Below are positions 10,031-18,340 of a DNA stretch of 52,261 nt, piece after piece. Location: the NCBI RefSeq assembly GCF_002915575.1, contig NZ_PQGD01000030.1:1-52261 (forward strand). The letters run 5' to 3'. This DNA is from Superficieibacter electus (GTDB lineage: Bacteria; Pseudomonadota; Gammaproteobacteria; Enterobacterales; Enterobacteriaceae). Both the position numbers and the translations under genes were made by a program. The first letter of the stretch is position 1. Each line of letters begins with the position of its first letter. The notes under the pieces were generated by a model. That model was not told the DNA's origin. It ran no database searches and saw only the letters and a list, made by a program, of their open reading frames with translations.

Positions 10031-10762
10031 TTACAGGTGCATAAGCTGGCGAAACTCTTTCACCTTGCTGCGGCTGACCGGCACCTCAAACTCAAGGTCG
10101 CGCAGGCGCAAAATATAGGTGTTATTAAACCACGGCTCTATCTCGCGAATTTTATTCAGGTTCACACAGTACGAGCGGTGACAGCGGAAAAAATGTGACG
10201 CGGGCAGCTTGCTACAAAACTCGGTGATGTTCATTGGCATCACCCAGGATTCACGTTTGGTATAGACGAAGGTCATTTTTTCATGGGCTTCAGCGTAGTA
10301 AATATCGTTGATGCTGGTGACGTAGATGCGTTCGTCTTTTATCAGGTTGATCGTGTCATTTTCGCGAGTGAGGGGAGGAGCGACCCCGGTACCCGTTTGT
10401 TGCTGCCACGCATTTTCCAGCTTTTGCAGCATGGTGATAATCCGCGACTCCTGATAAGGCTTCAGAATGTAGTCAAACGCCTCAAGTTCAAACGCTTCTA
10501 CCGCGTGCTCTTTCCAGGCAGTAATAAACACGATAAACGGCTTGTGCGCGAACTGGCTGATATTTTGCGCCAGCAGTACGCCATCCAGCGAGGGGATATT
10601 GATATCAAGAAACAGGGCATCAACCTTGTTGTGCTGTAAAAATTTCAGCACATCAAGCCCATCATCAAATGTCCCGACGATCTCCATCTGACTGTGCGTT
10701 TTGATAAGCCAGCTCAATTCCTGCTGCGCCAGAACTTCATCTTCGACAATAATAACTTTCAT
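10031..10762 (-). CDS. ypdB: Response regulator YpdB (PyrR)
   Basis: 243-residue LytTR-type response regulator, the partner of YpdA. The receiver domain (residues 1-120) has the acidic pocket VEDE at the N-terminus, phospho-acceptor Asp53 (FLDINIPSLDG) and the conserved Lys region. The C-terminal LytTR DNA-binding domain includes FFRCHRSYCVNLNKI. In E. coli YpdA/YpdB respond to extracellular pyruvate and activate yhjX. The gene starts 12 bp after ypdA ends, so the two are surely cotranscribed. The ypdC regulator and fry PTS genes that lie between ypdB and glk in E. coli are absent here. Confidence 0.94.
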   Translation of the reverse strand: MKVIIVEDEVLAQQELSWLIKTHSQMEIVGTFDDGLDVLKFLQHNKVDALFLDINIPSLDGVLLAQNISQFAHKPFIVFITAWKEHAVEAFELEAFDYILKPYQESRIITMLQKLENAWQQQTGTGVAPPLTRENDTINLIKDERIYVTSINDIYYAEAHEKMTFVYTKRESWVMPMNITEFCSKLPASHFFRCHRSYCVNLNKIREIEPWFNNTYILRLRDLEFEVPVSRSKVKEFRQLMHL

Positions 10763-10774
10763 CGTTTTCTCCGG

Positions 10775-12472
10775 TCAGGTCAGCAAGGTGGCTGGGGCGG
10801 CAAGTGTTGTACGCTGATTGGGCACATAAAAAGCGATTTCAGTACCCGGCTCCAGTCGGCGGATATGTAGCCCTTCGCCATACAGCAATCTGACCCGGTG
10901 ATGGACGTTGAGCAGGCCGATTTTATTGCCCGGCATTTCATTGGCCTCCACACGCTCAATCACTTGTGGATCGATGCCGTTCCCGGTATCACGCACGCTA
11001 ATATGCACCCGGTTGCCACACTCGGCAATCGCAATGGTCACTACGCCTTTACCCTTACAGGGCTGAATACCGTGAACAATAGCGTTTTCCACCAGCGGCT
11101 GGATCAGCAGACTTGGAATAACGCAGCTTACTTCATCGTCGATGTCATAAATCACCGTGAGCTTGTCACCAAACCGCGCCTGCTCAATCGCAATGTAATC
11201 TTTAATCTGATACAGCTCTTTTTTGATATCGATGTGCTCGTCGTCATTCAGCTCAATGTTATAACGCAGGTAGCGGGAAAGATTATAAATGAGCTGGCGC
11301 GCGGTATCCGGATTCAGGCGAATCATTGAAGAAATCGCATTCAGGGCGTTAAACAGAAAATGAGGATTGATTTTACTTTGCAGAGCGCGCAGTTCTGCCT
11401 TATTGGCCATTTCCCGCAGTTGTTCGGCGCGGGAAACTTCCAGTTGCGTGGAAATGATCTGCGACAGACCAATGGCCATCTCCTGTAAGGACGACGTGAT
11501 CTGATGGGCATGGCAATAATAAATCTTGAGCGTTCCGGTCACAATACCTTTCTCCCACAGAGGGATCACCAGCATAGAGTGAATTTCAGGGGTGCGGTGC
11601 GCTTCGTCATTGTTTTTAATAATGATTTTGCCGGAATTAATTGCCTGGCGGGTGGTGGGACTAATGGCGTCGTCATTATCATGGTAGTTATCCTCACCGA
11701 CGCCCACATAGGCCAGCACGCGATCATTATTGGTAATAGCAACCGCATCGGCATCAATATCATTACGAATAATATCGCAGACCTGACGCAGAGACTCGAT
11801 ATTCACATTGCGAAACAGCGGTAGCGTTTTATTGGCAATTTCCAGCGCCAGCTTGGCCTGGCGGGCGGCGCTGGCCTCTTTTTCACCTTCCACACTGCGC
11901 ACCAGTAAGACAATAAAGCCAATACAAACGCTGCCAAGGATCATGGGAATGCCGATTTTGGAGACGATATCCATACCCAGCGGCAGCGTAGGAGCCCATA
12001 TCACGACGAGGATCATGGTAAGCGTTTCGCACAGCATTCCCCCGAGGATGCCGATGCGCCAGTGCTGCGCCTTGGGCACCTTTTGATGAATTAAACCGGA
12101 AAAAATCCCGGCAATGATGCTGGTGATAAAGCAGGGAACCGCCGTGACGCCACCGATATCAATAAGATATCGATGAGTGCCGGCAATAATGCCGGTAATG
12201 ATCCCCACCCACGGCCCAAACAGAATCCCACCGGACATTACGGCGATCACCCGCACGTTTACCAGAGAACCTTCTACCGGCACACCCGACCAGGTGCTAA
12301 ACAGGGCAAAGAGAGAAAAGAGGGCGGTAACCGCCAGCAACTCCTGCGGTGTGTGCGCTGATTTATGCAGTAACTCGCGAAAAAGGCGGATTCTTATCAG
12401 GAAAAACAAACAGATAAGCATTAATGCCGCGCGATCGAATACTGCCAGCAGCATAGTGAATATTTCGTGCAT
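10775..12472 (-). CDS. ypdA: Sensor histidine kinase YpdA (PyrS)
   Basis: 565-residue membrane sensor kinase of the LytS type. The N-terminal ~190 residues form a 5TM-5TMR_LYT sensor module, followed by a GAF-like region (about 220-345), a short coiled segment, and a kinase domain with phospho-acceptor His371 in [14 protein letters not shown] and the ATP-binding VRDTGNGID and [10 protein letters not shown] motifs. The open frame extends 46 codons further upstream, but the ATG at 12472 (MHEIF) is the family start and gives the E. coli length. The Shine-Dalgarno is weak. It forms an operon with ypdB. Confidence 0.93.
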   Translation of the reverse strand: MHEIFTMLLAVFDRAALMLICLFFLIRIRLFRELLHKSAHTPQELLAVTALFSLFALFSTWSGVPVEGSLVNVRVIAVMSGGILFGPWVGIITGIIAGTHRYLIDIGGVTAVPCFITSIIAGIFSGLIHQKVPKAQHWRIGILGGMLCETLTMILVVIWAPTLPLGMDIVSKIGIPMILGSVCIGFIVLLVRSVEGEKEASAARQAKLALEIANKTLPLFRNVNIESLRQVCDIIRNDIDADAVAITNNDRVLAYVGVGEDNYHDNDDAISPTTRQAINSGKIIIKNNDEAHRTPEIHSMLVIPLWEKGIVTGTLKIYYCHAHQITSSLQEMAIGLSQIISTQLEVSRAEQLREMANKAELRALQSKINPHFLFNALNAISSMIRLNPDTARQLIYNLSRYLRYNIELNDDEHIDIKKELYQIKDYIAIEQARFGDKLTVIYDIDDEVSCVIPSLLIQPLVENAIVHGIQPCKGKGVVTIAIAECGNRVHISVRDTGNGIDPQVIERVEANEMPGNKIGLLNVHHRVRLLYGEGLHIRRLEPGTEIAFYVPNQRTTLAAPATLLT

Positions 12473-12858
12473 GGGGTAACCATGTAAAACGTGTGATAAC
12501 ACTATGATAAAAAACCTGCGAGCAGATGACCAGCAAGATGTATTTTTGAAAACAGGGAAATACCACAAAAATAAAAGGGGATTGTAGGGGCGGTGCATGC
12601 AAGCTGGCAAAGCGGCTGTTAACGCAAAATTTTAAGTAAATAATTTTATGCTGTTGTGTTAAATAAATATTTCATTTAACCATAAATACATCCTGATTTT
12701 TGTCATTTACTTTTTCTCGCTTCCGGTTTTAGTCTGAGGTGATTATTTTTAGCTTCCCCTCTCGACAGCGAGATTTTTTTCAGGTTATTTTCTTGTTGTG
12801 CCACATCGGTGGCCGCGTCGCTCGGACGGTCCGGGCGCTAACGTAATCTGAGGTATTT
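12473..12858. other. ypdA-alaC intergenic region with possible alaC leader
   Basis: 386 bp between divergent genes. The left part is AT-rich and should hold both promoters; I did not identify convincing hexamers. Just before alaC the transcript would contain GCCAC-ATCG-GTGGC (12800-12813) and a GC-rich segment with CGGAC-G-GTCCG, then a TGAGG Shine-Dalgarno. Whether these stems regulate alaC is unknown. Confidence 0.4.
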
Positions 12859-14103
12859 ATGGCTGAGTTCACTCCTGAACGCCGTTTCACGCGTATCGAT
12901 CGTCTTCCCCCTTATGTGTTCAATATTACGGCTGAACTGAAAATGGCTGCGCGTCGGCGCGGTGAAGATATTATCGATTTCAGCATGGGAAATCCGGATG
13001 GAGCCACGCCGCCGCATATCGTTGAGAAACTCTGCACGGTGGCGCAGCGTCCCGATACGCACGGTTATTCCACCTCACGCGGCATTCCGCGTCTGCGCCG
13101 CGCTATCTCGCGCTGGTATCAGGATCGTTATGCGGTGGAAATTGATCCGGAAAGTGAAGCCATTGTGACGATAGGCTCGAAAGAAGGGCTGGCGCATTTG
13201 ATGCTGGCGACACTCGATCATGGTGATACGGTACTGGTACCGAATCCGAGCTATCCGATCCACATTTACGGCGCGGTGATTGCCGGCGCTCAGGTGCGTT
13301 CTGTCCCGCTGGTGGAAGGCGTGGACTTTTTTAACGAACTGGAGCGCGCCATTCGTGAAAGCTATCCGAAACCGAAAATGATGATCCTCGGTTTCCCTTC
13401 CAATCCTACCGCACAGTGCGTGGAGCTGGAATTTTTTGAAAAAGTGGTTGCCCTGGCGAAACGTTATGACGTGCTGGTGGTGCATGACCTGGCCTATGCC
13501 GATATCGTCTATGATGGCTGGAAAGCCCCGTCAATTATGCAGGTTCCCGGGGCGCGGGATGTGGCGGTGGAATTTTTCACCCTGTCAAAAAGTTACAATA
13601 TGGCGGGCTGGCGTATTGGTTTCATGGTGGGCAATAAAACTCTGGTCAGCGCGCTGGCAAGGATCAAAAGCTATCACGACTACGGTACCTTCACGCCGCT
13701 TCAGGTGGCAGCCATTGCCGCACTGGAAGGCGATCAGCAGTGCGTGAAGGATATTGCTGAGCAGTATAAACGCCGTCGCGACGTGCTGGTAAAAGGCCTG
13801 CACGAAGCCGGATGGATGGTAGAGATGCCTAAAGCCTCCATGTATGTCTGGGCCAAAATTCCGCAGCAATATGCTGCAATGGGATCGCTGGAGTTTGCCA
13901 AAAAGCTGCTTCAGGATGCGAAGGTTTGCGTCTCGCCTGGTATTGGCTTTGGTGATTATGGTGATACGCATGTCCGTTTCGCGCTGATCGAAAACCGTGA
14001 TCGTATTCGTCAGGCGGTGCGCGGTATTAAAGCGATGTTCAGAGCGGATGGTCTGCTTGCGCTTAACCCGAGGAGTATGGCGGAAAGCGCCGGGCAGGAA
14101 TGA
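12859..14103 (+). CDS. alaC: Glutamate-pyruvate aminotransferase AlaC
   Basis: PLP-dependent class I/II aminotransferase making alanine from pyruvate and glutamate. It is 414 residues against 412 in E. coli. Visible features are the substrate-binding [11 protein letters not shown], the NP(S/T) motif in [10 protein letters not shown], and the PLP-lysine in the [13 protein letters not shown] segment (Schiff-base Lys). The final Arg-containing carboxylate-binding segment is HVRFALIEN. The start has TGAGG upstream. A strong hairpin terminates it. Confidence 0.95.
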   Translation: MAEFTPERRFTRIDRLPPYVFNITAELKMAARRRGEDIIDFSMGNPDGATPPHIVEKLCTVAQRPDTHGYSTSRGIPRLRRAISRWYQDRYAVEIDPESEAIVTIGSKEGLAHLMLATLDHGDTVLVPNPSYPIHIYGAVIAGAQVRSVPLVEGVDFFNELERAIRESYPKPKMMILGFPSNPTAQCVELEFFEKVVALAKRYDVLVVHDLAYADIVYDGWKAPSIMQVPGARDVAVEFFTLSKSYNMAGWRIGFMVGNKTLVSALARIKSYHDYGTFTPLQVAAIAALEGDQQCVKDIAEQYKRRRDVLVKGLHEAGWMVEMPKASMYVWAKIPQQYAAMGSLEFAKKLLQDAKVCVSPGIGFGDYGDTHVRFALIENRDRIRQAVRGIKAMFRADGLLALNPRSMAESAGQE

Positions 14104-14108
14104 AAAAA

Positions 14109-14129
14109 GCGCCGTCAGGCGCTTTTTTT
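14109..14129. terminator. Terminator of alaC (also facing ypdK)
   Basis: GCGCC-GTCA-GGCGC stem flanked by AAAAAA on the left and TTTTTTT on the right. It can terminate alaC rightwards and ypdK leftwards. Confidence 0.92.
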
Positions 14130-14143
14130 ACACTCATTTTTGC

Positions 14144-14215
14144 TCAGATCATTAAGGCAAATGTTCCGGCCCAGACAATTACCATCACCGAAATGCCCAT
14201 AAAAAAATATTTCAC
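14144..14215 (-). CDS. ypdK: YpdK, 23-residue membrane microprotein
   Basis: A tiny open frame on the minus strand, GTG start, encoding KYFFMGISVMVIVWAG followed by TFALMI and stop. It is almost identical to the E. coli YpdK microprotein as I recall it, which is expressed and membrane-associated. The whole peptide is one hydrophobic helix. In E. coli the gene lies between alaC and lpxP; here it keeps its place beside alaC although lpxP is gone. Its function is unknown. Confidence rests on sequence conservation rather than on codon statistics. Confidence 0.82.
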   Translation of the reverse strand: MKYFFMGISVMVIVWAGTFALMI

Positions 14216-14598
14216 GTTTCATCGCTCCGCGCATCCATCGATACGCCAAAAGAACAAGGCTCACTGAGTATAGAGAGCTGACGCTACCGCCGTTTCGAAT
14301 TGAGATTTATCTCTTTTCTGACCCCAGCATCACCCCGGAATTTTGCGTCTCTTAACGCAATACGGGGGCTAATGTACGCCTAAAAAAGTACGGTGACAAG
14401 GGGCAATTTTCTATTTAAATTTAGTTACTTATGAGTGTCTCATATCGGCGACACTTTGATTTCGTGCAGTGATAAATCGCTATCCAGCGAACCTATACAT
14501 TTAACTTATGTATGTGTGAAAGTGTGAAAAAAGTGACTAGCCCGGATGCGCTCAGCCAGGAATGGCGAAGGCCATAACGCCCTCGCCATGGGCGGTTT
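14216..14598. other. Intergenic region upstream of ypdK, downstream of iadA
   Basis: About 380 bp with no convincing gene. It should contain the ypdK promoter. Several short inverted repeats are visible (for example TTGCGTC...AACGCAA around 14343-14361). The place corresponds to where lpxP begins in E. coli, but no lpxP remnant is readable in any frame. Confidence 0.45.
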
Positions 14599-15762
14599 TT
14601 ACTCAAAGGTTCCTTTAACGCAGACGATGCTGTCACGCATCATGGCTCTGCCTTTTGCCCAGACGTCCTGCACGCACAGGTCATCATTTAGTACGACCAG
14701 GTCCGCATCACAGCCCGATGCAATTTGGCCTTTATGCGCAAACCCCAGGAACTCAGCAACGTTACGCGTCAATGGATGCAGCGCTACTTCCAGCGGAATA
14801 TGGTGCTGCTGCACCAACTGGCGGACCGTGGCTGGCATTGAGTCAAAACCAGCTACCCCAAAGCCGATTAAGTTGCCTTCTTCATCGAATTCCGGCTGGC
14901 TACCGTTGCCGTCAGAACTTAATGTCAGACGTGACAGATGCACCTTGTCATTCAGCGCGGTAACAATGGCTAATGCCGGATCGATGGGAGCATCAATACT
15001 GCTGGTAATATCAATATAACCCCCTTCCCGGGCAAAATGCTGCGCCGCTAAAAAGAGGGTTTCCGAGCGGTTGACGTGCGTGGGCAGGAGCTTGGTGATC
15101 GGAACATCAGAATTTTGCAACACGTCATAAAGGGGTTCCAGCAGCCGTGGGCTGTCGCCCATATGAAAGACGCTGATACCTGCTTTACTTCCCAGAAGTC
15201 CACCGGTTCTTGACTGCGCGGCCATATTGGCCAGCTCGCTGCTTTGCGGTGCGGAAGAGCGGTGATCGGAGACCGCGCATTTCACGCCGATGATTTTATC
15301 AATCAGCGCCACATCACGATCAATACTGCCGGTAACCGTGACAGAAGGAAGGGAGTAGGAGCCAGTGAGCATCCACGCACTGATGCCTTCATTTTCCAGC
15401 GCACGTGTTTTGGCGAGTAATGATTCAGGATGACGAGTAATGCCATCGGTTCCCAACAGGCCCACCACCGAAGTAATACCGGCTTTAATCAGATGTGATA
15501 AGCGGACCTCAGGCGTGCGGGTATGAGGCCCGGCTTCTCCACCGCCACCAATCAAATGAACATGCTGATCGATAAATCCCGGACACAGAATCGCACCGTT
15601 CAGTTCAATGACTTCACAATCAGGCAGCCCTTGCGGGTCGATATTGGCTTCAATCGCGACGATTTTGCCGCCGGCAACCAGAACATCCCGGATGCCGAGA
15701 TGATCAGGGGAGTAAACCGTTCCCTGACGAAAGAGTTTTAGCCCCAGCACTGACAAATCCAT
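14599..15762 (-). CDS. iadA: Isoaspartyl dipeptidase IadA-like
   Basis: 387-residue metal-dependent amidohydrolase of the beta-aspartyl-peptidase family, which hydrolyses isoaspartyl dipeptides from damaged proteins. The binuclear metal site is visible: GFIDQHVHLIGGGGE (two His), VFHMGD and THVNRSE (further ligands) and the Asp of LSSDGNGS. The family's GEAGPHTRTPEV is also present. The C-terminus carries the amidohydrolase closing pattern (GCDADLVVLND). The start has AGGAGACC. It is last in a yjiH-yjiG-iadA operon, which in E. coli K-12 lies elsewhere (near 98 minutes). Exact substrate range is inferred. Confidence 0.88.
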   Translation of the reverse strand: MDLSVLGLKLFRQGTVYSPDHLGIRDVLVAGGKIVAIEANIDPQGLPDCEVIELNGAILCPGFIDQHVHLIGGGGEAGPHTRTPEVRLSHLIKAGITSVVGLLGTDGITRHPESLLAKTRALENEGISAWMLTGSYSLPSVTVTGSIDRDVALIDKIIGVKCAVSDHRSSAPQSSELANMAAQSRTGGLLGSKAGISVFHMGDSPRLLEPLYDVLQNSDVPITKLLPTHVNRSETLFLAAQHFAREGGYIDITSSIDAPIDPALAIVTALNDKVHLSRLTLSSDGNGSQPEFDEEGNLIGFGVAGFDSMPATVRQLVQQHHIPLEVALHPLTRNVAEFLGFAHKGQIASGCDADLVVLNDDLCVQDVWAKGRAMMRDSIVCVKGTFE

Positions 15763-15774
15763 GTAGGTCTCCTT

Positions 15775-16236
15775 TTAAACCAGTGCCTGCATCACCCACA
15801 GGGAGAGCAGGGCGTTAATAACGCAGATAGCAATGATGTGTGGATAGTATTTGGGCTTTACGCCAGCAGTACCCAGGCAGCGGCCCACGTTCTGTACCGG
15901 ATTACCCATCAAATAAATGGCGGGCAGGAGAACGGTCGCATCATGGCCAGTTAACACGCCCTTGACGACCAGGCTGGCACATACACCGACGCCTCCGCCC
16001 ATACTCATAACAGACGCCAGCAGAACTGTTGCTGCCTCGCCCGGTAAGCCCCAGAGGGCCATCACCGGTTCACAAATTTTACCGACAATATCCAATAAAC
16101 CAGTGACCGTGAGTGCTTGGATAATCACGAACGCCATAACGACATTAGGCAGCAAGCTGGTCGTTGCAATAGTGAAACCGCGCCGCGCCCCGTCGGTGAA
16201 GAGGTCCATTATATTTTTGCGAGTTTGTACGGTCAT
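15775..16236 (-). CDS. yjiG: YjiG, inner membrane protein
   Basis: 153 residues, identical in length to E. coli YjiG and highly similar. It carries a Gate-type (nucleoside recognition) membrane domain with about four hydrophobic segments, including the conserved PAIYLMGNPVQNVGRCLGTA. It is probably one half of a two-part transporter with YjiH. The operon partner IadA suggests an isoaspartyl peptide or derivative as cargo, which is an inference. The yjiH stop lies 1 bp upstream of the start. Confidence 0.88.
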   Translation of the reverse strand: MTVQTRKNIMDLFTDGARRGFTIATTSLLPNVVMAFVIIQALTVTGLLDIVGKICEPVMALWGLPGEAATVLLASVMSMGGGVGVCASLVVKGVLTGHDATVLLPAIYLMGNPVQNVGRCLGTAGVKPKYYPHIIAICVINALLSLWVMQALV

Positions 16237-16237
16237 G

Positions 16238-16894
16238 TTATGCCTCCCCTGACTGACGGCGTTCTATCTGTGCAATCCAGGCCCGGAGCAGATTTGCTCC
16301 AATAAATTTAAATACAAGGATCACCGCCAGCGGCGTAATAACCGGAACAGTAATGGTGGTAAAAAGCGCGGCAGCCGAGGAGAAGTAATTGGTGATGATG
16401 GCACTGCCGCTGGTTTGATATGTAGCGAAAATAGCCCTTTCCTGCTCGGAGATAACCCCTTCTTCCGCCAGTTCTTTGGTCATCCCTGCGGCAGCATCAG
16501 TATTTTGCAGGTTGGCAATCAATGCCAGAGAACAAATACCGGGGATACCCAGCAACGGGCGCAGAATGGGAGTCATTAACTGTTGTGCTGCACGCAGCCC
16601 ACCAAGACCTTCAGTTACAGAAATAATGCCCAGCGAGAGAATAACGGAAGGGGCCAGTTCCAGCGCAAAGAGAAAGCCATCTTTTGCGCCGGTACCACCA
16701 GCACCCCGGAAAGAAAGTGCTTTTTCACCCGCCGCGTTGATCTGCCCAAAAGAGCCGTTCAGGACCGTAAAATCAAATACCCGCCACCATTCGCTGCTTT
16801 TGGCGAACATACCCGAAAAAAAGATGATTGTGACAAAAAAAGCCAGATAGCCAATCCAACTGACCTTCTCCTGCACGGGAGAAGTATTTTTCAT
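16238..16894 (-). CDS. yjiH: YjiH, inner membrane protein
   Basis: 218-residue polytopic membrane protein, Gate domain type, homologous to E. coli YjiH. Conserved blocks are GGTGAKDGFLFALELAP, GIPGICSLALIANLQNTDAA and YQTSGSAIITNYFSS. I start it at 16894 because a strong CAGGAGGA precedes that ATG; an upstream ATG at 16951 lacks such a site. First gene of the yjiH-yjiG-iadA operon. Probably forms a transporter with YjiG. Confidence 0.87.
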   Translation of the reverse strand: MKNTSPVQEKVSWIGYLAFFVTIIFFSGMFAKSSEWWRVFDFTVLNGSFGQINAAGEKALSFRGAGGTGAKDGFLFALELAPSVILSLGIISVTEGLGGLRAAQQLMTPILRPLLGIPGICSLALIANLQNTDAAAGMTKELAEEGVISEQERAIFATYQTSGSAIITNYFSSAAALFTTITVPVITPLAVILVFKFIGANLLRAWIAQIERRQSGEA

Positions 16895-17202
16895 ATTGTC
16901 CTCCTGACAATCGTTTTCGTAGTCAAAAGAACTTAAAACGAAATTTGTCATAAAGACGAGAGGGGGGCAGGCATTATAGGAATAAATTTAGAACTACGGG
17001 CTAAAAGGATTGTGTGTAAAATCAGCAGTGATAAGGGCTGGCTGGGGGTTGTTACCAATAAGTAAAAATAGATACTGTCAGCCTGATTTCATCGCCGACA
17101 TCTGTTTTCTCTGCTAACGTGCTCGATAATTTCAGGTCTGAACGCAAGCAGAGGTGAATATCATCTCTGCCTGACCGGGACTTGTGCCCGGTACATTAGC
17201 CA
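16895..17202. other. Intergenic region upstream of yjiH
   Basis: About 300 bp that should hold the yjiH operon promoter. A hairpin ACCGGG...CCCGGT (17174-17192) follows the stop of the YaiL-like gene and may be its terminator. No gene seen. Confidence 0.45.
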
Positions 17203-17742
17203 TCACCACATCAAATCATCAGGCACGACAAAATCGGCATAGGGGTCGTCTTCGTCCTTCGCTTGCTGACTCAGCTCGCTACTGAATACAATGTAGCTTG
17301 CATCGCGCTGGGCAATTTTATTGGCCACGCTTGCAGGTATGATCGCGTATTCGCTCTCGGTGCTGTTGTCAGCCATCAGACGAGCAATGGCAAGGCGACC
17401 ATTGATCAAATGCGCCTGCGTCATTTTATCAACAATGATTTTTTTTATGACATTGTGGTCCGTAAAGTTATAGCCAATATCGCCTCTGGCAATAACAATT
17501 TTATTCATTTCAATGAGTTGTTTGATCTGCGCTTTATATTCTTTTGATAAGGCGGCCTGCTTTTGCTCATCGCTTAATTGCTTATCACGCGCCAGCTGTG
17601 CCTTTTTATTTTCTTCCACCGCTTCTCGTGCTTCACGCGCCTGAACCCGCGATTTTTTAGCGGTTCTCTGCACTTTCGCCATTTTTTTGCTGGTGACGAG
17701 TCCCGCTTTAAGCATCTGCTCTTGTAAGGTTAATTTTGCCAT
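17203..17742 (-). CDS. yaiL: YaiL-like DUF2058 protein
   Basis: 179-residue soluble protein, the same length as E. coli YaiL and similar throughout: MAKLTLQEQMLKAGLVTSKK at the start, a very basic coiled segment with KSRVQAREAREAVEENKKAQ, and an acidic end DEDDPYADFVVPDDLMW. The function is unknown; the family is sometimes called nucleoprotein/polynucleotide-associated. The frame stays open 20 codons further upstream, but a TATAAT promoter element (minus strand, 17778-17783) falls inside that extension, supporting the start at 17742. E. coli yaiL lies near lac, so this is either a relocated or a second copy. Confidence 0.82.
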   Translation of the reverse strand: MAKLTLQEQMLKAGLVTSKKMAKVQRTAKKSRVQAREAREAVEENKKAQLARDKQLSDEQKQAALSKEYKAQIKQLIEMNKIVIARGDIGYNFTDHNVIKKIIVDKMTQAHLINGRLAIARLMADNSTESEYAIIPASVANKIAQRDASYIVFSSELSQQAKDEDDPYADFVVPDDLMW

Positions 17743-18193
17743 ATTCGTTTCTACATCCGCTAAGACAGTGCCAGGGATTATAACCATAACGTTTGCATCC
17801 ATACCAGATGACGAGTCAGATTTACCGGTGCTCTCTCCTGGCGTTTTTTGCGCTTCTCCTGAATGAGATGCTCATCAAATTAAGCACTACACAGAGTGTC
17901 AACAGTCTCAAGTTTATGCTCGGCCATGCTGGAAAATACCGGGTGAGTCGTAGCCATAACGCCCCCAGAAATAGTTTCATCAATGGTGTGATTATCAGGG
18001 ATGTCACTGCCTTACGTTACACACTCCTACTCCGACCGCACGTCGTCAGGTATTTGCCGCACCATGAAGGGACATTGAATGTTGTGTTTATGGGAGTTAT
18101 TTGCTGGAAGTGGAAAGATATGAATTATCGCTCAACGCCTTGCGTGGCGCGGGATGTGTGGTTTTTGTTGGGGTAGGCTGAAAATGAGCAAAG
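17743..18193. other. Unassigned patch between YaiL-like gene and argW
   Basis: About 450 bp. Near 17778-17783 the minus strand reads TATAAT, a likely -10 for the YaiL-like gene. The remainder has an open frame on the plus strand (17793-18176) without a Shine-Dalgarno, and its translation resembles nothing I know. It lies directly at the 3' side of a tRNA gene, where phages and islands integrate, so it may be integration debris. Confidence 0.4.
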
Positions 18194-18265
18194 TGTCCCC
18201 TGCAGGAATCGAACCTGCAACTAGCCCTTAGGAGGGGCTCGTTATATCCATTTAACTAAGGGGAC
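18194..18265 (-). tRNA. argW: tRNA-Arg (CCU), argW, without encoded CCA
   Basis: Minus strand: acceptor GTCCCCT pairs with AGGGGAC, the anticodon loop carries CCT, and the T-loop is GGTTCGATTCC. After the discriminator A the genome reads CTTTG instead of CCA, so the 3' CCA is not encoded and must be added by the nucleotidyltransferase. argW is a classic phage/island attachment site in E. coli. Its neighbour yfdC is the expected backbone gene on the 5' side. Confidence 0.93.
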
Positions 18266-18267
18266 AA

Positions 18268-18318
18268 GGCGGCAAGAGTATAACGGTAATTCGTTACTGC
18301 GTTAAGCATCTTGCCGCC
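18268..18318. repeat. 10-bp inverted repeat between argW and yfdC
   Basis: GGCGGCAAGA (18268-18277) and TCTTGCCGCC (18309-18318) are perfect inverted arms around a 31-nt spacer. It may form the yfdC terminator or an extended stem-loop upstream of argW. Confidence 0.6.
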
Positions 18319-18340
18319 TGACTGCTCAAAGAGTCGCCAT

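Noticed and set aside
17793-18176. 127-codon plus-strand frame next to argW as a gene
   Set aside because: No Shine-Dalgarno, it overlaps the YaiL-like promoter region, and it has an unrecognisable translation; treated as intergenic debris.
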